Origin: Haliclystus octoradiatus
Taxonomy: Eukaryota > Cnidaria > Staurozoa > Stauromedusae > Haliclystidae
Length of the DNA: 64,000 nucleotides
Direction of reading: 5' to 3'
Assembly (NCBI GenBank): GCA_916610825.1
Contig: OU744448.1
Coordinates: forward strand, 18,599,936-18,663,935
Of this stretch, positions 47,539 to 58,818 are shown piece after piece. How positions within the stretch are numbered: the first letter of the stretch is position 1; the number at the start of each line of letters is the position of its first letter. The position numbers were made by a program, and so were the translations under genes. Below the pieces are notes generated by a model. The model saw nothing but the letters and a program-made list of their open reading frames with translations, did not search any database and had not been told where the DNA came from.

Positions 47539-47568
47539 GTTGCTATCGGTAACAGCGTTGCTGGAAAC
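47539..47568. promoter_or_regulatory. Two RFX X-box-like motifs
   Basis: GTTGCTATCGGTAAC (47539-47553) fits the X-box layout of two 6-base half sites, GTTGCT and GGTAAC, with a 3-base spacer. GTTGCTGGAAAC (47557-47568) is a second, weaker one. RFX factors drive motile cilium genes, and the radial spoke start codon is 165-195 bases downstream. Confidence 0.55.
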
Positions 47569-47732
47569 GAGACGATCAACAAAGTCACACAAAATGGCAG
47601 ATAAAAATTGCTAAGAATATTTTATTTTAAATACATTTCCATAAGAATATTACGAATACAAATTTCACTGTATTCTTTGATAGTAACAGTATCAAACATA
47701 AGAAATATTGGGCTGCATAATTCTACGTGAGT

Positions 47733-47839
47733 ATGGAATCAATAACTGAAAATAGGGAAAGCAGCACGAACGTTGGAATGCAATGTAAACATGCCAAAGC
47801 TTATTTATTGCAATCAAGCTCCACAACGAAAACAAATCT
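47733..47839 (+). CDS. Radial spoke head 4/6-like gene, exon 1
   Basis: ATG at 47733, ending at donor GTAAGT in phase 2. The last residues AKAYLLQSSSTTKTN match the conserved N-terminal start of RSPH4A/RSPH6A (AKxYLLxxS...NLYDHL). The next residue is Leu split by the intron, as the family predicts. Confidence 0.75.
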
Positions 47840-50800
47840 GTAAGTGATGATTGCCGAAATATTTGACGAATTATAAGACATACGCTGATAAATGAAACAC
47901 AGTTTATAAGTGCCGTAAGAAACCATAATAGGAATCATCTATAAAACGAAGTTAATACAGATTACAGAAGTCCAATTAGAATTCTGAGAATTGGTCCTAA
48001 AACACTCAGGACAGGTCCGGTGTTAGGAGTTCAATCAGTTCATAGTTTTTGTTTGTTAAATAAATAATAAATTCGTTAAGTAGGTATATGTATTTTCGTA
48101 GCTGGCCATTGTTAGTTATACGTCCGGTCCTTTATTTTGAGTTAATCACATCTGTTAGTGCCGTAGTACATGCCAATGTATCTTGATTTGAACTTCATAA
48201 TGCTTGTCATGCTAGTTAGGATTTTCTTGTGTAAGTGTTGGATAATATAGCTGCCGTATATTATCTTGTTGCATATGTTGATGTTTTAGGTATGATCATC
48301 TTGTTACTGTTATTTCAAAATTGATATTTGAAAAACCACAGAATAACGACAGCATAATAGGTATTTCGTGCAATAAATGTGTGTTATTCAATCGTTAGCA
48401 AAGCATCATAACGGTTGTCATAGCTACCAAAGTATGACAGTTCTTAAAATTTTCATGAACTATTTACGAGCCTCATAAACTGGTCATGAACACTGTGCAA
48501 CACTTCATTAGCATTAAATGATGTGTTTCTAATGGACTTTTTCATGAACTTAGCTCTTGATAAAAGTAGAGGCCATTAATGTTCATTATCTGCTTTCGCA
48601 TGGGAAATGACTGGCACAAACAAAGAATTAAAAGGGGTGCTTTCGATGTTCCAATTTGGAGGCAGAAGAGGCAAGTACCTCTGTGAAACGTAACTCATAA
48701 AAATTTAGCAACCCAATTTTTACCAACTGCTAATGTACTGTTGAAGAACACAGCTCATGAAGGGTTTACTTGAGAATGGTACATATAAAATTTCTGTAAA
48801 ACAGGTAAATTTCCCAGGAAAGATGTTGTGAACTGTTCATGAACCTCTTGAAATGTTCATAAATAATAATTTATACGGTGTTGCCCTTCCGAAGGCACCC
48901 GTACCACCCCTCTATTTCTAGAGGAATGGCTTTTTTTGTTGAGAGCAATGATTTCAAACGCTCTTTGTTGATCTCAGCCGCGACACTGCAGATCAATTTC
49001 AACAGATTTTATGGCACATAGGTCTCGATTGTCAATGCGCAGCTATGTGCCGCAGCTACTCACAATACAATTCCCTCAGGACCATTCCATCCACCATCCT
49101 CAGGTGATACTCATTTGATGTTTCGGATAAAGTCAAGGCTATTTGACCTTCGGGGGATTTGAACCACAGTCGATCAGATATGATCCGATCTAAAGTTCGA
49201 TTGCTCTGCCATCTGAGCTAATCCTCTAAAAGTTCATGAACAATTCATGAACAGTTCATGAACTAGTTCATGAACGTTAAAGGTACTAAATTTTATGGAA
49301 TTTTTCATGAACTGTTCCTGGAATGTTTAGCAGACATTTGTGAACACAGTTCCGGAAAGTTAAGTGGCCTAATTTCATGAACAGTTCATGATAAAGTGTG
49401 TGAAAACAGGCCGGTTGACGTTCATGAACTATTCAATATTTTGATCATGAACTAGCTCATGAACCTTTATTAAATTAATTCATGAATTGCTCATGAACTA
49501 TTTATAGGGTGCCCATGATCGTAGTTCTTGGACTCAAAAATTGTTGTTGCAGGGGGTGTTCACAAACGGTTCATGAGATTCATAAACTTCATGAACGGTT
49601 AATGTATGTTTATATGCACATGGAACTTTTTCTTGGGTTGACTTTGAATGCTATTCATTACGCTCCCACTGTTTAAGGCAATAATGGTATTATGAACAGC
49701 TCATAAGCAGGTGAACAAGTGTAACAGTGTTAATGTAACAGTATTGTTCACACACAGTTCACAAGTTTCATTTACTGTTAATCAACTTTTTACCCTCGTG
49801 CAAACGTTTGAGGGGTTGCCTTACACGCAATCCCTTCATCCCTATCTTCTCCAAGTTACTGAATTTCACTGTTTAAGGAAATAATCACATTTTCTATTTC
49901 ATATCTGCATTTTTATCCAAGACTCCTGCGAAAAACAGTTCAGAAGTTAATGAACAGTTCGGGAGCTTATGAACATTCATAAACAGTACATGAAAAGGTC
50001 CATGAAAATTGGGCCAAATATATTCATGATTTGATTATGAACTCCTGAACTGTTTTTCGTAGGAGAAATGGTAACTTGCAATGTTATTATTCCTATTTTA
50101 GATCGATTTCAAGATGTACTCATAGAGGAAAAGAAGGCTAAATTCAAATTTAAACCAGATACAATCAAGGTCAGTATCTTCCTCTCTCTTCCAAGAAGCT
50201 CACTGTGGGTTAAGAGTAAAAACATACAAACAGGCCAACAAATATCTCTAAAAAACTATCAAGTCTTGACTTTTGAAATACAGTTTCTGCAAAATTTTTG
50301 AATTTGGATTACCAATTTGATTCCAAAAATGTAACAGATTTACTGAACGACCTATTGAGAATTATATTCAATTGACATACTTATCAAATTTGGGTTTCAA
50401 AAAATATTATAGATAATATTACAGTTGAAACAACTTGTGAGGTTTTAATTCTACACCCCTGTAAAAACTGTTCATGAACTCAAAAAAATTTCCACAGGGG
50501 TGATAACTTTTAATGTCCAGTCGAAATAGACCTCAAAACTTTGAAGGAAATGACTCTAAATGTCCAGTGAATATAGACTTCGGCATTATGGAAGTCGTGA
50601 GGCAAAAAGCTTCAATTAGAAACACCAGTCTAAGTCTAAGTATATACTCCTGAGCTTCATGATTTTTGATCAACTGGAATGAAATATATCTTTATGAATT
50701 GGTCCTGAAATGTGTATCACTTCCCCTATGAAAATAGTTCCTTGACGCCAAATGACCCAATTTTCATGAACTGTTGATGAAAGTTTATAACCAGTTCATG

Positions 50801-53474
50801 AACAGTTCATGAACTCAACACTTTTTTTCCATGGGTTTATATATGTATATGTACTGAATATAACAGCTCTTTACTATAGTTAACTTTATATTGTAACTTC
50901 CATTTGTAATCACAGACTCTCTACCTTGTAAATAGTAATGTATTATCTGTATTCCCCCTCTTACTCTTGAACCGTCATTGTGTAAACATTAACTTGTACC
51001 CCTGCGAAAAACAGTTCAGGAGTTCATGAACAGTTCATGAACAGTTCATGAACAGTTCATGATAATTTGGGGCCATTTAGCGTTCATGAACTCCTGAACT
51101 TTTTCGCAGGGGTATAGCTGGTTCACCATCAAAGAGGCTCTGTTACTACATTCATATGATACTCATTATTCATCCCCTCCCTGTCTGTGGCCAGCTATTT
51201 ATATACAAATATATTATTTCATACATATTTACGTGGTGTTCTATCACTATCAGTCTCAAATTAGAATACTACACTACATATACTCAATCTATAATGAATG
51301 TAATTAATAAGTTTATTGTGCATTCCTGATTTTATCACACAGCAGCAGATTAAATAATCCTGTATGGTGCAACTTATTCTTCAGGTTTTCCAGTTCTTAT
51401 ATAATCCTTGATAACACATTCATCTATGTTTAAAAGCAGCGAACTGAAAATCCATATCATCGATATATTACTGTATGTAATTGTTACTCATAACTTTCAA
51501 CGGTGTATTGAAATTGTGTAGAAATTTTATGACCTCACAAAGGATTCCTTTGACCTTTAACAAATTATTTTGCTCTAGGATGCTGCAAGGAATATTCATA
51601 GTTCATAGGATTTATGAACACCAGTAGTGTTAATGAACTCAACACTTTTTCACAGGAGATTTTTTACATGTATTCTACCTATAGTGTAATCTAAAAATTT
51701 ATTTATAACTCATGACAGAAATAACTAATCAATAACTATGGCTAATGATGGAAGTATTGAAAGCTTTGCGGATTTTAAATATTTTGAATTGCAATTGTTT
51801 TCATTTAGGATGTTGAAGCTAACAAAGCTGATGTGGTTGTTGCAAATCAACAAAAACCATTATTTGATGTAAGAATTATAAACTATTTTCAATTAGTCGA
51901 AACCGACTAGGGTACTATGCAATGATCTACATTCTGATTGGTTGCTCCGTCGTCCACTATTTTCTCATGGTGAACACTGGCAAGTTCTCTGTCAAATTTC
52001 AAAAAGTAATCAAGCGATTCGCAAATGTTTTTGAATCAAAATTTTATACAAATTATGAGAGTAATTTATAAATTCCTTCCCCGAGAAATCAACGAGTAAC
52101 AAAATATGAGATGAAGTTGCTCAATGGTAGGCTATGCATATATAATTTGAATCTTATTTAACAATCTTCTCGCAACTTCTTGCTGTTTTATTGCAGATAT
52201 AAATAAGTCCGCTAGTCAGCTAAAGTTTACAAACAGTGAAATTTTGTATTACAAACTGAAAACTTATGTATTTTTAGATACTCAATAGTTACCTTGCTCA
52301 AGTTTGCTATTTTGTGGGGCTGTATTTGGTAACCAGTATTGATATCCAACTTTTTTGTTTTAAAAATTAAATCTGAATCAAGTCAAATTAAAATTCATTC
52401 TCCAAATCACGACGCTGCAGTCGTCATGGATGCCTTTGATTGACGGTTGTATTTAAAATTAATTATACAGAAAGCGAATAAATAGTTGGAATTTAATTCT
52501 TTTGATATGTTTTGTGTGCACCACTAGTTGGTTTCTACTAAAACAATTAGACAGCTCGCCCTTGTTGTCTACCGTCTTGAATAGTCCCCTCAGAGGACTA
52601 TTCAACGGTAGCCAACTCGGGCTCGTTGTCTAATTGTTAAATAGATTAAATAATTGATTTGATGTACCTATGACATAGATGATTGTATGGATGAATAAAT
52701 GTTTATTAGATCATAATAAAATTTACAGAAAATAAAAAAAAATAATGATAGTTTTACAATGTTACATGATAAGCTCCTCCCTTAAGTTTGGAAGATTGTT
52801 TGTTTCCTACCTTATATTTACAGAAAATTGAAAATAAATTTCAAAATGATAACACAAATTGAAATTTTAAAAATACGAACAATGAACAGTTCACAAACAG
52901 TTAGCGAAAGCTGGATCAGCTCACGTTCATGAACTGTTTCCAAGGGGATTTAGGCTCATTAAAAACATAATGTTAACGTTGAGGTGCTTTCATTGATTGT
53001 TCATGAATTTTCCTTGAGCTATTTGTGAATTGATGAACTGAAAAATGATCTGCATGTATGACATTGTCTGATATGAACACACACAATACAGTGTAACCCG
53101 CTTGTGTGCACATCAAGAGTTATTTAGCAAGGACTATCTATTACCTGGTAAAATAGTTAATGGATTTTCAAAGACTGCAGATGAGCAATAATTCCATTTG
53201 AGTGGGATACACTGTATGATATAACTACAGATAGAAGGGGTATTCACCCTATCAAATCGTTTTATTTTTAAATTTCAGATCGAAGTTGATGCATCTGTCA
53301 TAGATGAGAATATTGCTGAGGAAGACAACCCTAATATACTTCCAGATATAATGGAGAATATGTTTTACTTTGAACAAGCAGGTGTTGGTTTGCCAAAAGA
53401 AGATATTTTTAAAATATTCTTAGCTCTAAAGCAGCTTACAGACACATACTCATTAGAGAGTTGTCGTTTCTGGG
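47733..53474 (+). CDS. Radial spoke head 4/6 homolog (partial gene)
   Basis: RSPH4A/RSPH6A form the head of the radial spoke in motile cilia and flagella. Exons found: 47733-47839, 50102-50169, 51809-51868, 53279-53474. Exons 50102 to 53279 join in phase and read DRFQDVLIEEKKAKFKFKPD, DVEANKADVVVANQQKPLFD and NMFYFEQAGVGLPKEDIFKI, ending SCRFWG. FYFEQAGVGL and SCRFWG are hallmarks of the family. One exon (expected to encode the YDHL...DERPENA block, length 2 mod 3) between 47839 and 50102 was not found, and the C-terminal two thirds are not seen after 53474. The gene either continues past 64000 beyond a pile of retroelements or is broken. Confidence 0.85.
48440..48878. mobile_element. Foldback repeats (GTTCATGAAC family), cluster E left
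   Basis: Scattered GTTCATGAAC, CATGAACT and ATGAACCTC words through 48445-48870, broken by the SINE that follows. Confidence 0.5.
48879..49228 (-). mobile_element. tRNA-derived SINE, copy 4
   Basis: On the minus strand the head is GAGGATTAGCTCAGATGGCA and box B is GGTTCAAATCCCCC, with the full body and tail. GTTCATGAAC repeats run up to both sides, so it is nested in foldback DNA inside a radial spoke intron. Confidence 0.9.
49229..49790. mobile_element. Foldback repeats (GTTCATGAAC family), cluster E right
   Basis: Dense run of AGTTCATGAACAATTCATGA-type units at 49231-49510 with degenerate units to 49780; probably several elements inserted in or beside each other. Confidence 0.65.
49924..50071. 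mobile_element. Foldback element (GTTCATGAAC family), copy G
   Basis: CCTGCGAAAAACAGTTCAGA at the left, CTGAACTGTTTTTCGTAGGA at the right. It ends about 30 bases before the splice acceptor of the exon at 50102. Confidence 0.75.
50102..50169 (+). CDS. Radial spoke head 4/6-like gene, exon (DRFQDVL block)
   Basis: Acceptor CTATTTTAG, donor GTCAGT. Begins with two bases of a split Asp codon and ends in phase 0 at ...PDTIK, the region of RSPH4 between the N-terminal helix block and FEQAGVGL. Confidence 0.75.
50456..50504. mobile_element. Very short foldback element, copy H
   Basis: CCCCTGTAAAAACTGTTCAT ... TTTCCACAGGGGT: terminal inverted ends with almost no interior. Confidence 0.6.
50723..50836. 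mobile_element. Foldback element, copy I
   Basis: CCCCTATGAAAATAGTTCC to AACACTTTTTTTCCATGGG, with AGTTCATGAACAGTTCATGA inside. Confidence 0.7.
50997..51114. mobile_element. Foldback element, copy J (type copy, TA duplication)
   Basis: The best-preserved member. TA|CCCCTGCGAAAAACAGTTCA, then four AGTTCATGAAC-type units, a unique centre (AATTTGGGGCCATTTAGC), then the inverse end CTCCTGAACTTTTTCGCAGG GG|TA. TA on both sides suggests a Tc1/mariner-like 2-bp duplication (family knowledge). Confidence 0.85.
51809..51868 (+). CDS. Radial spoke head 4/6-like gene, exon (ANQQKPLFD block)
   Basis: 20 codons, phase 0 at both ends, acceptor CATTTAG, donor GTAAGA. The AxxQKxLF phrase is conserved in RSPH4 proteins. 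Confidence 0.85.
51869..53278. other. Radial spoke intron with foldback remnants
   Basis: Degenerate GTTCATGAAC units at 52880-53045. The palindrome-like pair at 52550-52645 (CTAAAACAATTAGACAGCTC mirrored by GACAACGAGCCCGAG...) suggests another small inverted repeat: GTCCCCTCAGAGGAC at its centre is a perfect palindrome. Confidence 0.45.
53279..53474 (+). CDS. Radial spoke head 4/6-like gene, exon (FEQAGVGL block)
   Basis: Acceptor TTTCAG, donor GTAAGT, ends in phase 1 after SCRFWG. NPNILPDIMENMFYFEQAGV and the helix IFLALKQLTDTYSLES align well with RSPH4A/RSPH6A. The strongest single exon of the gene. Confidence 0.95.
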
Positions 53475-53589
53475 GTAAGTTTAAGCTAACCTCTTTGAAA
53501 GTTTCATTAACGGTTCATCGGCATTTCTGCAAAATTTGGTTACTTATATACTTATATGCTAACTCTACGTCAGATTTTATTTGCACCTA

Positions 53590-53690
53590 TCCGAAATTGA
53601 CCAAAATTGATTTTTCATGAACTGTTCATAAACTGTCTGTGAGGGTTCATGAACTGTTCGTGAACTCCTGAACTTTTTTTGCAGGGGTAG
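53590..53690. mobile_element. Foldback element, copy M
   Basis: Only the right half is clear: TTCATGAACTGTTCATAAAC ... CTCCTGAACTTTTTTTGCAG GGGTA. Confidence 0.6.
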
Positions 53691-53699
53691 GAAACACTA

Positions 53700-54440
53700 T
53701 GTTGAGTGTTAATTTGAATATTATTAGGGGTTTGAAACACTAATCAAATGATTTCAAATGAAGCGCTTTGAAGATCTTTTGATAACTTGGATTTCTGACT
53801 AATCTGATTTTACTCAAGCGAGTAATGATGTAGTTCATAAAATAGTTCAATGAACTGATGTTTGAGATTTTTTGTTACGTCTAACCTTTTTCATTATTAT
53901 TTGAATATTGCCTCCTAGCCAAATGTTCTGTGGATGCTGATTTCTGCATTTATAAAAATAATATTCACTAAGGTAATAGGTCTTGCTATAGTAGGATTTG
54001 TTAATCTTCAAGTGTTTGATCTCTCTTTATGGTTTTAGAATAATTGATGTTTTTTCATCGAGAAATTTCAATTTCAAATTTACCTTCTTTTGAAAATCGC
54101 TACTTTTCTCCTCGATTTGGATTTAAAGTTAATTTAGGAAACGTTTTCTGTCACTGTACTGTATCAAATATTCTGAACTTAGTGTTATTCATGCCTATGA
54201 AGCCTTTTCGGATGCTGTATGTTTTGAATAGAATATAGAATAGAATATAGTTTATCAAAGAGATATAAGCAGTACAAAAGTAAATTTAATGCAGTTAGTT
54301 ATTTACAATCGATATATGAGGTAATAAAAGATATTGAAACTTCTTGATGTCTGAGAGTTCCCTTCATATTGTATTATTTTAAGGATATATTATTTATCTA
54401 TAGATCTTTTATTTATATATCTGTTTATCAATGTTAAGCT
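53700..54440. other. No recognised gene
   Basis: AT-rich. I searched for the next radial spoke exon (expected to open with the KILG block) and did not find it. Confidence 0.4.
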
Positions 54441-55200
54441 TCTGATATTAATGTTGATCTAATTGCGGTTTTGAAAAAAAAAGTTTTGATAAATTTATAT
54501 GTTCGCTGTATTTACATAATAGTGATGAGCCACGGGAAATAAAACTCCGCTTTCCTCTATCGGTAGTGACACGTGGAAGATGTGGTTGTCCCTGTTCCTT
54601 AGGCAATATTACCGTTCGCAATTCGTTTAGTTCGGAGATGTTCAACTAGTCAAGTTATTTTAGACTGACTCCCATCTTAGAAAATTCTGCCTTATTCAGT
54701 ACAAGTTTGGCAGCGCGGTTGATTACATCTCGCTCAAATTTAAACAATAGTGTTGGACAACAACAGCTCCAAACAGGCAAGGCATATAACACTGGCTGTA
54801 ATATCTTCAACTCAATCTTCAACTCAAGAACGGTTTGTAACATTTCAATTGGGATGTCATCTTGTACTTTGCATATTTTTCGTCGTCTCATTCTGGATAT
54901 TTTGATGATCTGCTTGATGTGATGTTTAAAGGATAATTTTCATCAAATGTGACTCCAAGGTTTAGCGATAAACAGTTTGTGCGGCACCAATTTTGCAATT
55001 CTTGTAAATCTGCGCTAATTTCTCTTGTTGCTGTTTCTTGTGGATTGAGGTTCTTACTTTGATAAATTGATTACGTCACTCAAGCATGATTGGATCCATT
55101 CCAAAGCTTTATCTTTTATACTAAAATGCTTTGCAAGAATGACAAATGCTATCAAAGGCTTTAGATAGATCATGAAGTAGGAGTATTGTCATGTTTTAAT
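54440..55200 (-). pseudogene. LINE 3' fragment (CR1/Jockey-like RT), internally deleted
   Basis: On the minus strand: LLHDLSKAFDSICHS (about 55190-55135), then DLQELQNWCRTNCLSLNLGV (about 55010-54950), then LKILQPVLYALPVWSCCCPT (54891-54655) and NISELNELRTVILPKEQGQP (54645-54448). The order matches an RT C-terminal half with the YxDD block deleted. Confidence 0.65.
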
Positions 55201-55209
55201 GGTTCATAG

Positions 55210-56220
55210 CATTAAGGATAGTGTCTGGTACAGGCATCATAAATAACCAATCACCATTGAGCATGCAACAACTTAATTATATTGATAACATGAAAACAGT
55301 GACAACAGAAAACTTTTCCTTTCACAAGGTAACACCAGATGATATTTCTTCGGTTTCGCGTCATTTTAAGACAAAGAAATTCCTGGTCTTGACTCAATAC
55401 CAAATTGGATATTAAGACTCGGTCACAATGTTTTAGCTTCTCCACTTAGTAAGGCGTTCAATCAGCTATCAAACATAGCATTTATCCTACCCACTCGAAA
55501 GACGGTCTCATATCACCGTTATTCAAACGCAACGATTCTTTGATGAAATCAAGCTATTGACCCATCACTCTTCTTAAGTCTCCATCAAAGGTCTTTGGAC
55601 GCTTACTAGACATCCAAATAAAAACATACATGGAAAATTGGAAACAAATTGCCTATGGTCAGACACATTATTACGATTCCTGAAAAACAACTCATGCAGC
55701 ACCGCTCGTGTCAAGATTACGGAAAACTGGTGGAAAGCCCTAGATGAGAATAAAACTGTTGTTGCCTTCGATCTCAACTAAGCATTTGACGTTGTTCATC
55801 ATGGGCTACTTATACGCAAGCTACCTATCTATGGTTTCTCTAAATCATCAGCAGCACTTCTGAAAAGCTATCTACAGGGCAGAAGAAAAAATAGATAGAT
55901 CTTTATCAAGTTGGAGATCGGCTCCAAGTGGAGTTCCTTAAGGCAGCATACTAGGTCCAACCCTTTTCAACATGTTTGTAAGTGACTTACATCTCAGTAT
56001 GTCTCATTGTTCCATCCACCAGTACGCAGATGACATCACTATCTACCATCACCATTTCAATGATGATCTATGAAATTAACAGCGATATAGAGAACCTTTG
56101 CAAATGGTTCTCTGCAAATGACCTAACTTTAAACAACAAAAACACCGTTTCGATTATTCTTGATAGAGGGCAACCAAAATTGGTCAATAGATATGAGTTG
56201 ATGCAAATTTTTCAATAGAT
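55210..56220 (+). pseudogene. LINE RT fragment, opposite strand, frameshifted
   Basis: Readable in pieces: FSFHKVTPDDISSVSRHFKT, KNNSCSTARVKITENWWKAL, AFDVVHHGLLIRKL, SKSSAALLKSYLQGRRK, then QYADDIT (about 56020) and LCKWFSANDLTLNNKNT. Multiple stops and shifts; dead. It lies between two minus-strand LINE pieces, so it probably inserted into them. Confidence 0.7.
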
Positions 56221-56224
56221 ATGA

Positions 56225-56490
56225 GTTGATGTTGTAAGGAGTACGTAATTACGTCAATTGCTATTATTTTTTCCATGACTTTGCATGCTATTCATGTTAA
56301 AGAAATTGGTCTGTCGATATTTTTGTGTGAGGAAGTGCCTTTCTTGAAGATGTGGCATATTACTGCATGCTTCGAAACAGAAGGAATGGAACCAGTCTTC
56401 ACGGACATCTCAAATAAATAGCCTAACGGTATTGCGATTTCAGATGCAATGGACTTTAAAAATAATGCTGGGTAACCATCTGGTGAGCGT
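56225..56490 (-). pseudogene. LINE RT 5' fragment
   Basis: The minus strand reads SPDGYPALFLKSIASEIAIP, then AVICHIFKKGTSSHKNIDRP and ISLTCMACKVMEKII: the RT0-RT1 part of a CR1-like LINE. It may be the front part of the element at 54440-55200. Confidence 0.65.
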
Positions 56491-56543
56491 GATGTTGAGT
56501 CTAAGTGATATGATTTGATTGTGTTTCATCATTGTTTTTATAG

Positions 56544-57301
<758 letters not shown>

Positions 57302-57335
57302 TATGGCGAAAGAGTCAAAGAATACACATTCTTTA

Positions 57336-57378
57336 CTGTTACTCAAGTTTCACGCTTTTCACAGCGATCTTCAGACAG
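57336..57378 (-). ncRNA. Hammerhead ribozyme, minus-copy PLE
   Basis: Identical to the 59649 copy when read on the minus strand: stem I CTGT/ACAG, core CTGAAGA, stem II CGCT/AGCG, GAA, stem III AC/GT, cleavage base A. It is on the same strand as the RT of its copy, downstream of the ORF. Confidence 0.8.
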
Positions 57379-57545
57379 ATTTTTTACTCAATGAAAAATA
57401 TACATGATATCTACGTTCTATGATAAACTCTCCGTAATGCTGCTTTCTATTGTTTAATTAATACAATGCTATTGTTATTGCTATTGTTAATACAAGTGGT
57501 AGAAAAATGTGATGGTTTCCTTTATTCTCAGTAAATGATTATTTA

Positions 57546-58716
57546 TTATGTTTTTGATTTATTAAAATTGGACAGGTAATATTTATTTTCGTGACGACAT
57601 TTAGATATTAATTCAGTTTTTTTGTTTATTATTGGTTCTTTTGCGCATATAATATGATATTTTTCTAAGAGGCATAAATGGCATTTTTTCGAGATGTTGT
57701 TGTATGCTTTTGCATTAGCGATGGCTGACCATTCGATTTTGTATGTGATGTTTTTGTCTTTTAAATCCCAAACGTGTTTGGATAGTTGTGTGCTAGTGTT
57801 GTATTTTCTGTGTTTAAGTGTTGCCTTGTGTTGCGTGTAGCGTTGTTTGAACGTGCCTTCCGTCAACCCAATGTAGCTCTGTCCTTCTTGGTCAAATGGA
57901 GTAGTGACGTTTGCTTTATAGATAATACTTTTCATTTGGCATTTGTTGTTGAAAGGGCATAAGTTTTTGTATCTACAGTTGCATTGGTTGGTGTTAGTTG
58001 TGGTGTTTGTTGTCGAATTGATTATTTTATTGTTATGGCTCTTTAGGATTGAATTCATGTTATTTGTGCAACTATAGCTGACTTTGATTGTGTTGAGATT
58101 GAAAATCTTGTTTAATTTGTTCGATTTCGGGAAGTGTTTTTTTATTAAGTTAAGGAACGTACGACCGATGTTAGTTTTCACGCTCTTGTTGTAGGGTGGA
58201 TTGAACCATATGGCTTTTCTTGATCGGCATTTTCTATTGTTGTTTAATGTTGTTTCTCGTGGATTGTATATTAGGTGCGTATCGTGTCCGCTTTTTCTCA
58301 AAGCGTCAGCGTATGGTTCTTTACTGTTCTCGAATATTGTGGAGTTAGTGGATAAATCAGATAGTCTTTGATTAATAGCTGTTGGTATTTGTTTTAGTAT
58401 ATTTGGCGGGTGGTTGGAGTTGATGTTAATGTATAATGGTTGGTCGTTAGGCTTTCGATATGGCTGGTATGTGTCAGTGTTCAAGTTAAATGTTAGGTCT
58501 AAGAAGTCAATTACCTTTAAGTTTGATTTTGTCGTTATATTTAGTCCAATGTCTTTGAATTGTTTGATTATTTTCTTTCGGAGTCTTTCTGCCTGTGTGC
58601 CTGATTTATTCTTCAGGATTGCGATACCGTCGTCTCTGTAGAGCCCTACGTTCCCGTTCCCGAAAATGTTGCTTATTTTTTGTAAGATGAATAATCCGAC
58701 CAGTTCACACACCTCA
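57546..58716 (-). CDS. Penelope-like RT (partial) with GIY-YIG endonuclease
   Basis: The open frame runs 58808-57546 (420 codons), but only about residue 27 onward is element-derived in this direction; the first part is antisense of the plus copy. It shows RT motif B (YDGAEVCELVG), the catalytic YRDD at residues 57-60, thumb-like sequence (NLKVIDFLDLTF, PYRKPNDQPLY) and a Cys-rich linker (CNCRYKNLCPFNNKC), then the GIY-YIG nuclease (YKANVT...SYIGLTEGTFKQRYTQHK, ending LLEKYHIICAKEP). RT motif A and everything before it are missing, so the copy cannot move by itself. Confidence 0.9.
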
Positions 58717-58818
58717 GCGCCGTCATATCGAAAGCCTAACGACCAACCATTATACAATATACAATCCACGAGAAACAACATTAAACAACAATAGAAAATG
58801 CCGATCAAGAAAAGCCAT

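Noticed and set aside
47593-47613. ATGGCAGATAAAAATTGCTAA as the radial spoke start
   Set aside because: It stops after six codons with no donor site; the ATG at 47733 opens a frame with the conserved AKAYLL block and a good donor.
48440-49790. CRISPR-like array (repeats with spacers)
   Set aside because: Units are palindromic, degenerate and without uniform unique spacers, and the DNA is eukaryotic.
50999-51112. AGTTCATGAACT as nuclear receptor response elements
   Set aside because: The half site AGTTCA is receptor-like, but the words belong to a mobile foldback family and are repeated far beyond any plausible control region.
58414-58641. 75-codon plus-strand ORF inside the PLE
   Set aside because: Antisense shadow of the RT coding strand.
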